Positions 8,506 through 16,599 of a stretch of 64,000 nucleotides of DNA are shown piece after piece. Location of the stretch: contig CAVTOA010000003.1 of the NCBI GenBank assembly GCA_963736285.1, positions 372,001 to 436,000 on the forward strand, in the 5' to 3' direction. The notes below the pieces were generated by a model, which was given only the letters and a program-made list of their open reading frames with translations, had not been told where the DNA came from and did not search any database. This DNA comes from CAVTOA01 sp963736285. Its GTDB lineage: Bacteria; Actinomycetota; Actinomycetes; Mycobacteriales; QHCE01. The translations under genes and the position numbers were made by a program. Position 1 is the first letter of the stretch. Each line of letters starts with the position of its first letter.

Positions 8506-9098
8506 CGGCATTGTTTGTTGCGCTGGGTGCGGTCATCGGCGCACCGCTGCGGTATCTCGTCGACCGGTCAATCCAAAGTAGACATGATTCGGTTTTTCCC
8601 TGGGGCACGCTCACCGTCAACGTCGCCGCGTCTTTCATGCTGGGATTCGTGACAGGCGCGGCAAGCGGCACCCACGTGGCCAGCGGAATTGTGACGCTGG
8701 TCGGGCCGGGATTTTGCGGCGCACTCAGCACTTATTCCACTTTGGGCTATGAGACGGTCCGGCTGGCCGAAGAAGGATCACTGCGCTATGCGGCGGCGAA
8801 TGTCGTTGTCAGTGTGGTGCTAGGACTGGGCGCCGCATGGGGTGGAGTGGCCCTTGCGATGAGCTCTCTGGAACTAGAAGCTCGTGCGAACGGGCACCCC
8901 GACACAGCCGTCTGCCGCGTACGGTTGTGCCATGTCTGTCGCTCGGCGCATGCTCGCCCATTTGCCCACACCGCGCCAGCTATTCTCTCGCACCTGGTGG
9001 ACCCCGCGTCGATGTGTCACAGTGCTCGTCGCCGTATTGGTCATCGCCAGTGCCGTCACTTGGTACACAGTCCAACATGGATTCAGCTATCGCACTGA
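8502..9098 (+). CDS. crcB: Fluoride channel subunit CrcB/FluC (second copy, C-terminal run-on)
   Basis: The GTG start follows GGAGGAGC and overlaps the first copy by 4 bases. GAVIGAPLRYLVDR, FPWGTLTVNVAASFMLG and GFCGALSTYSTLGYE are the Fluc signatures. A normal subunit would end near residue 125. This frame continues to residue 198 with a His/Cys/Arg-rich tail that lies entirely inside the start of the next gene in another frame. The tail looks like read-through after loss of the original stop rather than a domain. The rest of the channel looks intact. Confidence 0.88.
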   Translation: MTALFVALGAVIGAPLRYLVDRSIQSRHDSVFPWGTLTVNVAASFMLGFVTGAASGTHVASGIVTLVGPGFCGALSTYSTLGYETVRLAEEGSLRYAAANVVVSVVLGLGAAWGGVALAMSSLELEARANGHPDTAVCRVRLCHVCRSAHARPFAHTAPAILSHLVDPASMCHSARRRIGHRQCRHLVHSPTWIQLSH

Positions 9099-11736
9099 CG
9101 CCCGCACAATCACCGTCCATTCTGGACCAGATGGCAAGGATGTGGTCTCGCTCGATACCACTGAATACCTGCCGTCCGGGGTGGACAAGGATCATCCGGC
9201 TCCGGCGATACTGCTCGCTCATGGTTTCGGGGGTAGTAAAGATAGCGTGGCCGACGATGCCCGCCGTCTCACAAAACACGGCTACGTAGTGCTGGCCTAC
9301 ACCGCTCGTGGTTTCGGCAATTCGGGCGGTGAAATCCATCTCGACAGTCCGGACTACGAAGTCAACGACGCGCGCCGCCTCATCGACTGGCTAGCCACTC
9401 GCCCCGAGGTAACCCAAGACGGCAAAAATGACCCACGAGTCGGCGTGGTGGGTGGCTCCTACGGTGGTGGGCTCGCGCTGCTGGCGGCCGCCTATGACCA
9501 TCGAATCGACGCGATCGTTCCAGAAATCACTTGGAATAGCCTCCCGCGCTCCTTCTTCCCCGACGCAACGGGCCAGGACCCCATCGATGGCGTCTACAAA
9601 CGGGCGTGGGTGGGCGATTTTTTCGGCACGTTGGAGCGTTCTACGGAGGCGCCGCAGACATCGGATAATCCGGCATGCGGTCGGTTCGCCACCGATGCGT
9701 GCCAGGCATATTTGGCGATCACCACTGCTGGGAAAGCCACTCCCCAGGCGCTCGAGCTTCTCGAAAGATCCAGCCCGGCCAGCGTCATCGCAAATATCAA
9801 GGCACCTACGCTGTTGATCCAAGGGGCAGTCGACTCGCTATTTCCGCTGAGTGAGGCCAACGCTAATGCCCGCGGTATCGCCGCGAATGGCACTCCAGTG
9901 CGGGTGGCCTGGTTTCAGGGCGGTCACGACGGGGGGCCCGGACCACAGTCCGATGTAGACCGAACGCGATATCTCACAGCTCAGTGGCTCGACTACTACC
10001 TAAAAGGCAAGGGAGACCAACCTTCCACGTCATTTACCTATTCGCGAACAGCGGGAATCAACGCGAACAATGGTCGCGCCACCGCGCTCGGCTATTCCGC
10101 TACGCCCTATCCAGGACTCGAAGGCGACGCCCAAGCAGCCCACGTTTCCGTCGGTGGCCCGGAGCAACGCATCGCCAATCCGCCCGATGGCACACCCGCC
10201 GCGATCTCTTCCATACCTGGCCTGGGGGCCTTGTCGTCATTTGCTGGCGCGACGAACCGCGCCGTACGGGAAGTCGCTGGGCAGCACGCCACGTTTGATT
10301 CGCCGACCATGCATAAAAAGCTCGACATCGTGGGCTCGCCAAAAATAGCCATCCGCACTGCCTCACCCACAGGCGAAGCGGTGTTGTTCGTCAAGTTGTA
10401 CGACGTGGATGCGCACGGCTCGGCAACGCTCCCTAGTGGACTCGTCGCCCCAGTTCGTTTGACGAACCTACCCACCTCGATCGCACAAGCCACGCCGGTC
10501 ACCGTCACTTTGCCGGCGATCGTGCGTCGAATAGAGGAAGGTCATCGACTTCGGATCGTGATCTCGTCCTCTGACCAGGCCTATGCCGCCCCTCCCGCCC
10601 CCACGACTTATAGCGTCGCGCTAGGGAGCAATGGGGCGGACAGCACGGTGCTCACACTGCCCAATGTGGATGGACATCCGCTACGCAGTACGACCACTGC
10701 CTGGTGGTGGGGGCTGGTGGGCGCCGTTCTCGTGATCGGCCTGGGAATCGTCAGCGTCATAGTGCTAGCCCGTCGGCGCCACCGGCGCGCTGACCGCAGC
10801 GTGTTGACATCCCACACGCAGACCCCACTCATAGTGCGTGGGCTACGTAAGGAATACCGCGACGGCTTTATAGCGGTGTCCGACGTCAGCTTCATGGTGG
10901 AACGCGGGCAAGTAGTGGGACTACTTGGACCCAATGGCGCTGGAAAAACCACATCGTTGCGCGTGCTCATGGGGCTCACGCGGGCCACCGCGGGCGAGAT
11001 ATTCGTGTTTGGACATCGGCTCGCTCCGGGTGCTCCAGTGCTGTCTCAACTGGGGGCGCTAGTGGAGGGCCCCGGTTTCTTGCCCCATCTGTCCGGCGTG
11101 GACAACCTGCGTCTGTACTGGCGAGCCACCGGACGGCCCAGCAGCGACGCTCACCTGGATGAGGTGCTCCGGATCGCTGCTCTCGGCGATGCGGTAAGCC
11201 GGAAAGTGCGCACCTACAGCCACGGGATGAAACAACGGCTAGCCATCGCGCAAGCCATGCTCGGGCTTCCACAGCTACTCATCTTGGACGAGCCCACTGA
11301 CGGATTAGATCCACCTCAGATCGCCGAGATGCGTCGGGTACTGCACGAATATGCCCGCACCGACGGGCGCGCGGTGCTGGTCTCCAGTCACCTATTGGCA
11401 GAAGTGGAACAGACCTGCACCCATGTCGTGGTCGTGAGCCGTGGCAAATCGGTGGCCTCAGGCACCGTTTCCGAGGTGGTCGGCGCCTCGCCCACCGTCC
11501 TCTTCGACGTGTCCGATCTCGACCGCGCCCACGAGGTGTTGATCAATCTGCCTGGTGTCGCGTCGGCCTCCGCCGACCCGCACAATCCTGGCTCGCTGGT
11601 GGTCGATCTGGCGGACGTGCCCCGCAGCGAGGCCGTTGCCGCTCTCGTCCACGCCGACGTGGGGGTCGAGCGTGTCACTCCGCGCAGACGACTAGAAGAC
11701 GCGTTCTTGGCGCTGGTGGAGGGAGACAACAGTTGA
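8932..11736 (+). CDS. Alpha/beta hydrolase (S15/CocE-like) fused to an ABC ATPase
   Basis: This 934-residue protein (longer, from 8884, if an upstream GTG is used) joins two machines. The N-terminal part has one membrane helix (about 27-47), then an S15/CocE-type hydrolase with ILLAHGFGG, the nucleophile elbow GGSYGGG and a GGHDGGPG His region, followed by the beta-rich X-Pro peptidase-type C-terminal domain. A second helix (WWWGLVGAVLVIGLGIVSVI) leads to an ABC ATPase with Walker A GPNGAGKTTS, signature YSHGMKQRLAIAQAM and Walker B LLILDEPTDGLD. The hydrolase is probably outside the membrane and the ATPase inside. It overlaps the permease gene by 4 bases, forming one transporter operon. Substrate is unknown. 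Confidence 0.9.
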   Translation: MSVARRMLAHLPTPRQLFSRTWWTPRRCVTVLVAVLVIASAVTWYTVQHGFSYRTDARTITVHSGPDGKDVVSLDTTEYLPSGVDKDHPAPAILLAHGFGGSKDSVADDARRLTKHGYVVLAYTARGFGNSGGEIHLDSPDYEVNDARRLIDWLATRPEVTQDGKNDPRVGVVGGSYGGGLALLAAAYDHRIDAIVPEITWNSLPRSFFPDATGQDPIDGVYKRAWVGDFFGTLERSTEAPQTSDNPACGRFATDACQAYLAITTAGKATPQALELLERSSPASVIANIKAPTLLIQGAVDSLFPLSEANANARGIAANGTPVRVAWFQGGHDGGPGPQSDVDRTRYLTAQWLDYYLKGKGDQPSTSFTYSRTAGINANNGRATALGYSATPYPGLEGDAQAAHVSVGGPEQRIANPPDGTPAAISSIPGLGALSSFAGATNRAVREVAGQHATFDSPTMHKKLDIVGSPKIAIRTASPTGEAVLFVKLYDVDAHGSATLPSGLVAPVRLTNLPTSIAQATPVTVTLPAIVRRIEEGHRLRIVISSSDQAYAAPPAPTTYSVALGSNGADSTVLTLPNVDGHPLRSTTTAWWWGLVGAVLVIGLGIVSVIVLARRRHRRADRSVLTSHTQTPLIVRGLRKEYRDGFIAVSDVSFMVERGQVVGLLGPNGAGKTTSLRVLMGLTRATAGEIFVFGHRLAPGAPVLSQLGALVEGPGFLPHLSGVDNLRLYWRATGRPSSDAHLDEVLRIAALGDAVSRKVRTYSHGMKQRLAIAQAMLGLPQLLILDEPTDGLDPPQIAEMRRVLHEYARTDGRAVLVSSHLLAEVEQTCTHVVVVSRGKSVASGTVSEVVGASPTVLFDVSDLDRAHEVLINLPGVASASADPHNPGSLVVDLADVPRSEAVAALVHADVGVERVTPRRRLEDAFLALVEGDNS

Positions 11737-12638
11737 CCAGCACGAACCCGACTCACTCAGGTAAGGCCGCCGAGCCTCACGCGGTCCCAGCGGAGCACCT
11801 TTTCGGGGCTGCCTCCGGGTATCGTCCACAAGCGACTCTGCCCATGACGGTGGAGATACGACGGCAGTTTTTTCGCCGGCGGACGCAAGTCGCACTCGCG
11901 CTGATGGTGTTACTGCCACTCATTCTGCTCGCCGCCTTCACCATCGGTGGCGGCGAAAACGGCGGTTCCGGGATCTGGGTACGTGAGGCTACGTCCGGCA
12001 GCGAAAATTTCACCCTCTTCACGCTGTATTCGGCCGCGTCGTTTCTGCTCGTGGTACTGGTCGCGCTGTTTTTTGGCGACACTGTGGCCAGCGAAGCCAG
12101 CTGGGGAAGCCTTCGCTACTTACTCGCGGCACCCGTGCCACGTGCACGGCTACTCGCGACCAAAGCGACGGTGAGCGCTGGCTATGCCGCGTTCTCACTG
12201 TGCCTACTCACCGGTGTTGCCTTGTTGGCCGGCGGACTCGCCTACGGCTGGGGGACGCTACAACTTCCCTTGGGGGGAGACGTATCTGGCACCGCCGGGC
12301 TTCTGCGCCTCGTCGGAATCGTTGGCTACATCGCGGTAAGCCTGCTCACCACAGCCGGGCTAGCGTTCCTGCTCTCCGTCTCGACGGACGCACCACTGGG
12401 CGCGGTAGGAGGCGCGGTCATGGTGTCGATCATCTCCAGCATTTTGGACACCATCACTGCTCTGCATGGATTGCGCGGTCTTCTTCCCACTCACTATGCC
12501 TACGCTTGGTTAGGCATGCTCTCCGAACCCATCCAAACAGCGGACATGGTTAAAGGAATGATCTCAGCACTCCTCTATTCCACTATCTTCTTCGGCGCGG
12601 CATGGTGGCGTTTTGCCCGGAAAGACGTGGTGAGCTGA
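11733..12638 (+). CDS. ABC-2 type transporter permease
   Basis: This 301-residue protein has six predicted membrane helices and the ABC-2 layout (a long first periplasmic loop, then clustered helices). It starts with TTG at the overlap with the fused hydrolase-ATPase stop, behind GGAGGGA. It would form the membrane channel for the adjacent ATPase domain. Conserved features include FFGDTVASEASWGSLRYLL, the usual cytoplasmic coupling segment of such permeases. The stop overlaps the next start. Confidence 0.9.
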   Translation: MTSTNPTHSGKAAEPHAVPAEHLFGAASGYRPQATLPMTVEIRRQFFRRRTQVALALMVLLPLILLAAFTIGGGENGGSGIWVREATSGSENFTLFTLYSAASFLLVVLVALFFGDTVASEASWGSLRYLLAAPVPRARLLATKATVSAGYAAFSLCLLTGVALLAGGLAYGWGTLQLPLGGDVSGTAGLLRLVGIVGYIAVSLLTTAGLAFLLSVSTDAPLGAVGGAVMVSIISSILDTITALHGLRGLLPTHYAYAWLGMLSEPIQTADMVKGMISALLYSTIFFGAAWWRFARKDVVS

Positions 12639-13336
12639 TGATGACGAACACACATCACCGTCCACGTTTCTCCGTCGAGCAACAACTCGCGTTGCTCGCC
12701 TGCGTCGGCATTAGTGCTTTCATTGTCTTGTTCGTCGCTCAGCATGTGGTGCAAGCCGGTGCCGAACCGCAACGACAAGCGATCGGCCAACTCATCCACG
12801 GCACTGACGGTTGGCTGTTTTCTGCCAGCATGGTTGCGCTGGGCTTGGGATCTGCCGCACTCACGATCGCACTCGCGAAACGCGGTCAAGGCAACCGCCG
12901 CCGCTGGCGTTGGGGCGTGGCGCTGTTGGGAGCGTGGAGCTGTTGCTGCTTCACTGTGGCCATCGCGCCAGCACAACCGAGATCAGTACGGGCCACTTCT
13001 CTCACCGGGCTCACGCACGGGGTGGCACTGGCCACGGGCTTTGTCATTTTGCTTTTAGGGAGCGTCACCCTCATCCGCAGCCTTGGCGATGGAGGACGCG
13101 GCAATCGCTGGCAATTGGTGCGGTGGCTCACGATGTGCGAGGTCATCGTGTTGGGTCTCTTGCTCGTGAGCTGGTTGGGCAGCATCGCCGACTCGCAAGT
13201 GGGCAGCCCCACAGCAACGTGGTTCGCTCTTACCGAGCGGCTCCTAGTTGGTGCCGACGCGTCCCTGCTGCTGGCGCTGGCCGCTATCGCCTGGCACCCT
13301 GCAAAAAGCGTTCGCCCTACCGCAACAGACAAGTAG
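12638..13336 (+). CDS. DUF998-like membrane protein
   Basis: This 232-residue protein has six predicted membrane helices and the DUF998 layout. An N-terminal helix is followed by a loop with ihGTDGWLF, RWRWGVALLGAWSCC and a GLTHGVALATGF motif. An open frame extends upstream to 12602, but the ATG at 12638, overlapping the permease stop by one base, fits the translationally coupled operon. Function is unknown; its position suggests an accessory to the hydrolase/ABC transporter. Confidence 0.8.
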   Translation: MMTNTHHRPRFSVEQQLALLACVGISAFIVLFVAQHVVQAGAEPQRQAIGQLIHGTDGWLFSASMVALGLGSAALTIALAKRGQGNRRRWRWGVALLGAWSCCCFTVAIAPAQPRSVRATSLTGLTHGVALATGFVILLLGSVTLIRSLGDGGRGNRWQLVRWLTMCEVIVLGLLLVSWLGSIADSQVGSPTATWFALTERLLVGADASLLLALAAIAWHPAKSVRPTATDK

Positions 13337-13370
13337 GACGAACACCTTTTCAGCTATGCGTAGTACGGGT

Positions 13371-14399
13371 TTACGCTCCCGAATTCTTGCCGGTCTCTCC
13401 CACTATGACTGGGTGAGGCTGTGGAGAGTGGCCGTTCTTCTCCGCAGGCACATTCGCCGGTGCCTGGCCGCCGGCGCCGTTGGCACCACCCGTCCCGTTG
13501 GCACCACCGGCACCGTTGGCACCCGCACGTGACCCATTTTGATCGCTGAGCGCCGAGGCATCTTCTGCGCCGAACAGCGCGTCGGACGACCCGGCGACAC
13601 GCCTAATCGCTTCGCGCATTCTCTTGATGTCTTCCTTAATTTTTTGGCACTGCGCCTCCAGCTGACGCACGTCTTGCTGTGCTTTCTCTCGCAATGCCGT
13701 GGCTTCTGCCTGCGTGCGCTGGCTCAGGGCCAAAGAATCCGCGCGCGCCTTGTCGCCAACCTGCTTAGCCTCACGCTTACTAGATTCGATCAACTCAGTG
13801 CTGCTGGCGTGTGCCTTCTCCCGCAGCTCCTGGGCATAGCGCTCTGCCGCAACCCGCGTCTGTTCCGCGTGTCGCTCCGCTTCCTTTCTTTGCCTTTCTA
13901 CCTGCACGTTTGTCTCTGCCCGAAGCTTTTCAGCGTTCGCCTTTTCTTGTACCACAAGTTGCTGAGCTTGCTTGGTTTGATTCACAAGTTTCGTTTCCAG
14001 TGCGGCTTGGCGCTCGGCAGCCTCTTTTTCGGCCTCCGCCTTGCGCTGATCGATTTCTCGCTCCGTCCGCTTTTTAATCTGCTCGACTTCGTCTTCCACC
14101 ATGCTGAAGATCTGCTCGACATGTGCTCCCAGATGCCGATACGACGCTTTTTCGCCCGCCATCTTGCGCTTTTGGTCCACAAGCTGTTGCTGCAATTGCT
14201 GGATCCGGGCCGTGAGCACATCGGATTGTGTACGGGCCTCTTCCCGGTGCCCCGCCATCGCGACCAGCTCGGCTTCGACATACGCGACGAACCGATCCAC
14301 CTGCTTCCGGTCGTATCCCCGCATGACCATGTCGAAGCTAGGTTGCTGCCCCGGGTTTCCCTTGAGTGTGAACAATTTTTCATCTCCGCCAACTGACAT
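13371..14399 (-). CDS. DivIVA/Wag31-like coiled-coil protein
   Basis: This 342-residue protein has a short N-terminal DivIVA-type domain (FDMVMRGYDRKQVDRFVAYV, residues 22-41), then about 220 residues of unbroken Glu/Lys/Arg/Gln-rich coiled coil. The tail contains GANGAGGANGTGGANGAGG-type repeats and is probably disordered. I take the ATG at 14399, with GAGG nine bases upstream, over the GTG at 14414. Such proteins mark poles or septa and scaffold polar growth in actinobacteria. It is convergent with the DUF998 gene and not next to the ftsZ/dcw cluster, so it is a paralogue of Wag31 rather than Wag31 itself. Confidence 0.85.
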   Translation of the reverse strand: MSVGGDEKLFTLKGNPGQQPSFDMVMRGYDRKQVDRFVAYVEAELVAMAGHREEARTQSDVLTARIQQLQQQLVDQKRKMAGEKASYRHLGAHVEQIFSMVEDEVEQIKKRTEREIDQRKAEAEKEAAERQAALETKLVNQTKQAQQLVVQEKANAEKLRAETNVQVERQRKEAERHAEQTRVAAERYAQELREKAHASSTELIESSKREAKQVGDKARADSLALSQRTQAEATALREKAQQDVRQLEAQCQKIKEDIKRMREAIRRVAGSSDALFGAEDASALSDQNGSRAGANGAGGANGTGGANGAGGQAPANVPAEKNGHSPQPHPVIVGETGKNSGA

Positions 14400-14537
14400 G
14401 GGCACCATCCTCACATAGGGAATACGGCGTGCACTAGAGGTAACCTGTTAAGCCTTGTTATCGGCAGCACAAAACTGACTCTTACACAAGAGCCAACAAT
14501 CGAAACCTAGGAGGTGGCGGCAACCGCGAGAAGACAG

Positions 14538-15539
14538 CTACATCGCGCTATCGCTCGCAGAGCGATGCGGCATCCGACTCGCGGGCAGTTGCCCGAGCGT
14601 GCCATGCCGATAATCTTCCATCGCCCGCACAATCTCGGCCCGGGTATTCATCACGAACGGTCCATAGCGCGCGATGGGTTCGCGCAACGGCAACCCGCCC
14701 AGAATCAAAATCTCCCAACCATTGTGAGCAGCTGACGGTTGAGACTCTGTCGCTCGCATTGTGATCGCATCGCCGTCGCCAAAGATGGCAAGCTGACCTT
14801 CGTCAAGCGCCTGCCCCCGCACGCCAACCTGCCCGCGACCCGAGAGCGCATACACCAACGCGTTGAAGTGCTGCGGCCATAGCAACTCCAGGTGGGCACC
14901 CGCGCTTACTGTCGCATGTAGATAGGTGATGGGGGTATACGTCGCCCCTGGGCCAGTAAATGAGCCCGCTGACCCAGTGAGCACACCAGCGATAACGCGC
15001 ACCAGTGCGCCGCCGTCGTCGCTCGCCAATAGGGTCACGTCCGTCGAACCGATGTCTTGATAGCGCGGCTCGACCCACTTTTGCCGTCGCGGCAAATTGA
15101 CCCACAGCTGAACCCCATGAAATAGGCCGCCCTTCGCAACCAGCTCAGGGGTGGGTTGCTCGATGTGAGCGATACCCGCACCAGCGGTCATCCACTGTGT
15201 CGCACCATCGGTGATGAGCCCGCCGCCACCGGTGGAGTCGTGATGGGCAAAGGCACCGTCCATCATGTATGTCACGGTTTCAAAGCCACGGTGTGGATGC
15301 CAAGGAGTTCCTTTCGCCTCACCCGGCGCATATTCGACGGCGCCCATATGGTCCAGCAGTAAGAATGGGTCTGCCAACGACAGATCAATACCAGGGAAAG
15401 GGCGGCGCACCTCGAAACCCTCACCTTCGAGGTGTTTCGTCGCGGTCACGACGCGCGCCACCGGGCGCCAACGCGTCTCGGATTCACCTAGCGCGGGCAG
15501 TCTGGGCAAGGTCAAAGTATCGGCGGTTACCGCGGGCAT
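14538..15539 (-). CDS. Pirin family protein
   Basis: This 333-residue bicupin has the pirin core: FLLLDHMGAVEYAPGEAKGTPWHPHRGFETVTYMMDG (the metal-binding His pairs), HDSTGGGGLITDGATQWMTAGAGIAHIE, then a C-terminal cupin and a late ARYGPFVMNTRAEI segment. The start at 15539 has AAAGGAGCAC upstream; an open frame continues to 15686 without support. Pirins are Fe-binding cytoplasmic proteins, some with quercetinase activity. It is divergent from a MarR gene across 206 bases carrying several inverted repeats, so MarR probably regulates it. Confidence 0.92.
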   Translation of the reverse strand: MPAVTADTLTLPRLPALGESETRWRPVARVVTATKHLEGEGFEVRRPFPGIDLSLADPFLLLDHMGAVEYAPGEAKGTPWHPHRGFETVTYMMDGAFAHHDSTGGGGLITDGATQWMTAGAGIAHIEQPTPELVAKGGLFHGVQLWVNLPRRQKWVEPRYQDIGSTDVTLLASDDGGALVRVIAGVLTGSAGSFTGPGATYTPITYLHATVSAGAHLELLWPQHFNALVYALSGRGQVGVRGQALDEGQLAIFGDGDAITMRATESQPSAAHNGWEILILGGLPLREPIARYGPFVMNTRAEIVRAMEDYRHGTLGQLPASRMPHRSASDSAM

Positions 15540-15567
15540 GTGTGCTCCTTTGTCTACCGACGGCGAT

Positions 15568-15600
15568 CTGTAGCTTCTTGGACAAGGAGCTACAGATCGT
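15568..15600. promoter_or_regulatory. Inverted repeat in the pirin/marR divergent region
   Basis: GATCTGTAGCT and AGCTACAGATC form perfect 11-bp arms around a short loop, about 25 bases upstream of the pirin start. No U-run follows. Placement in a divergent promoter points to an operator or 5'-UTR hairpin. Confidence 0.5.
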
Positions 15601-15722
15601 AGACATAATTTAATGTTCAACCATATGATACTCACTTTTTCGCGACACAAAACAGGTCGACGGGTACCGTTTATAGAAACGTTCAATCATGCGAGCCGGA
15701 CATTGAACAGAATGTTTAAGCT

Positions 15723-15733
15723 TCAATCATTGA
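15723..15733. promoter_or_regulatory. Candidate MarR operator TCAATCATTGA
   Basis: A perfect palindrome (TCAAT-C-ATTGA) lies 12 bases before the marR ATG. Related half-sites recur in the same gap: GTTCAATCAT at 15681, CATTGAAC at 15701 and GTTCAACCAT at 15615. The pattern fits autoregulation by the adjacent MarR protein; this is inference from position and symmetry. Confidence 0.5.
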
Positions 15734-15745
15734 TATGCTAAGACT

Positions 15746-16240
15746 ATGCCCACGAATCCGAAGTGGCTCAGCACCGATGAACAACACATCTGGCGCACTT
15801 TCCTCAAGAGCACTACTCATTTGTTTGACCGACTAGACCGCGACCTGCGCTCGTCTCATAACCTGTCGCTCCCCGAATACGAAATTCTGGTTCACCTATC
15901 CGAAGCGGACGGTCAATGTCTACGCATGGCCGATCTCGCGCACCTGTGCAACCAATCGCGGAGCCGGCTATCGCACAGCATCAGCCGATTAGAGCGAGAT
16001 CACCTAGTGCAACGCACCTCGTGTGCCGCCGACGGACGTGGCGTATTTGCTCACCTCACCAAAGAAGGACTTCACACCTTGCGGAGTGCCGCGCCGACAC
16101 ATGTGGCGGGCGTGCGCACATACCTCATCGACAACGTAGCCAAAAACGACCTCAACGCCTTACGACGGATCATGGAAAAAGCGTCGGACAATCTCACGGC
16201 TACTCACCCCGGGTATCGCGAGACCCGCGCCACGCATTGA
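15746..16240 (+). CDS. MarR family transcriptional regulator
   Basis: This 164-residue winged-helix dimer has LPEYEILVHLSEADGQCLRM, the recognition helix region ADLAHLCNQSRSRLSHSISRLERDHLV, and the wing with RTSCAADGRGVFAHLTKEG. It is divergent from the pirin gene, and the intervening region holds repeated TTCAATCAT-type half-sites. It probably represses itself and pirin and is released by a phenolic or oxidant ligand, as is common in this family; the ligand is not known. Confidence 0.93.
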   Translation: MPTNPKWLSTDEQHIWRTFLKSTTHLFDRLDRDLRSSHNLSLPEYEILVHLSEADGQCLRMADLAHLCNQSRSRLSHSISRLERDHLVQRTSCAADGRGVFAHLTKEGLHTLRSAAPTHVAGVRTYLIDNVAKNDLNALRRIMEKASDNLTATHPGYRETRATH

Positions 16241-16336
16241 TAGCCGAGGATGCGGTCACCGCCATGGGAACAAGCGATTACCGAATGGTCAAGCCTGGCT
16301 CCAATGACGACCCTGACAGCTGGATACAGTGATGAC

Positions 16337-16561
16337 GTGAGCAGCAGCAATGCCCCGTCGCATGCGTCCTCAGATACCGATAAAGCCGACAAACGGCGAG
16401 AACTGTGGGCCGCACTGGCAGTTTTCGCGGCACTGGCAATCATCACTGCGGTGTTGGTCGGCCTCAACAAAGCAGGAGCGGGCAACAAACCGCTCCCAGG
16501 AACCAAGAGCGACCAATCCACGTCGCAGTCGGGAAGCAGCGGCAGCGCAAGCGTGAGTTGA
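16337..16561 (+). CDS. Small single-pass membrane protein
   Basis: A frame open from 16250 contains one strong membrane helix (LWAALAVFAALAIITAVLVG) flanked by a Ser/Asp/Lys-rich cytoplasmic stretch and a Gly/Ser-rich tail. Start options are ATG 16304 and GTG 16337; I used the GTG because the preceding codons look non-coding. It is convergent with the sugar transporter. No function is recognisable. Confidence 0.55.
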   Translation: MSSSNAPSHASSDTDKADKRRELWAALAVFAALAIITAVLVGLNKAGAGNKPLPGTKSDQSTSQSGSSGSASVS

Positions 16562-16599
16562 ATCGACTAACGAGCTGCTCGGCCCAGGCGCTCAGCCAC

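Noticed and set aside
13539..14396. Long plus-strand frame opposite the DivIVA-like gene
   Set aside because: Antisense reading of the repetitive coiled-coil codons; the minus-strand protein has clear family sequence and codon use.
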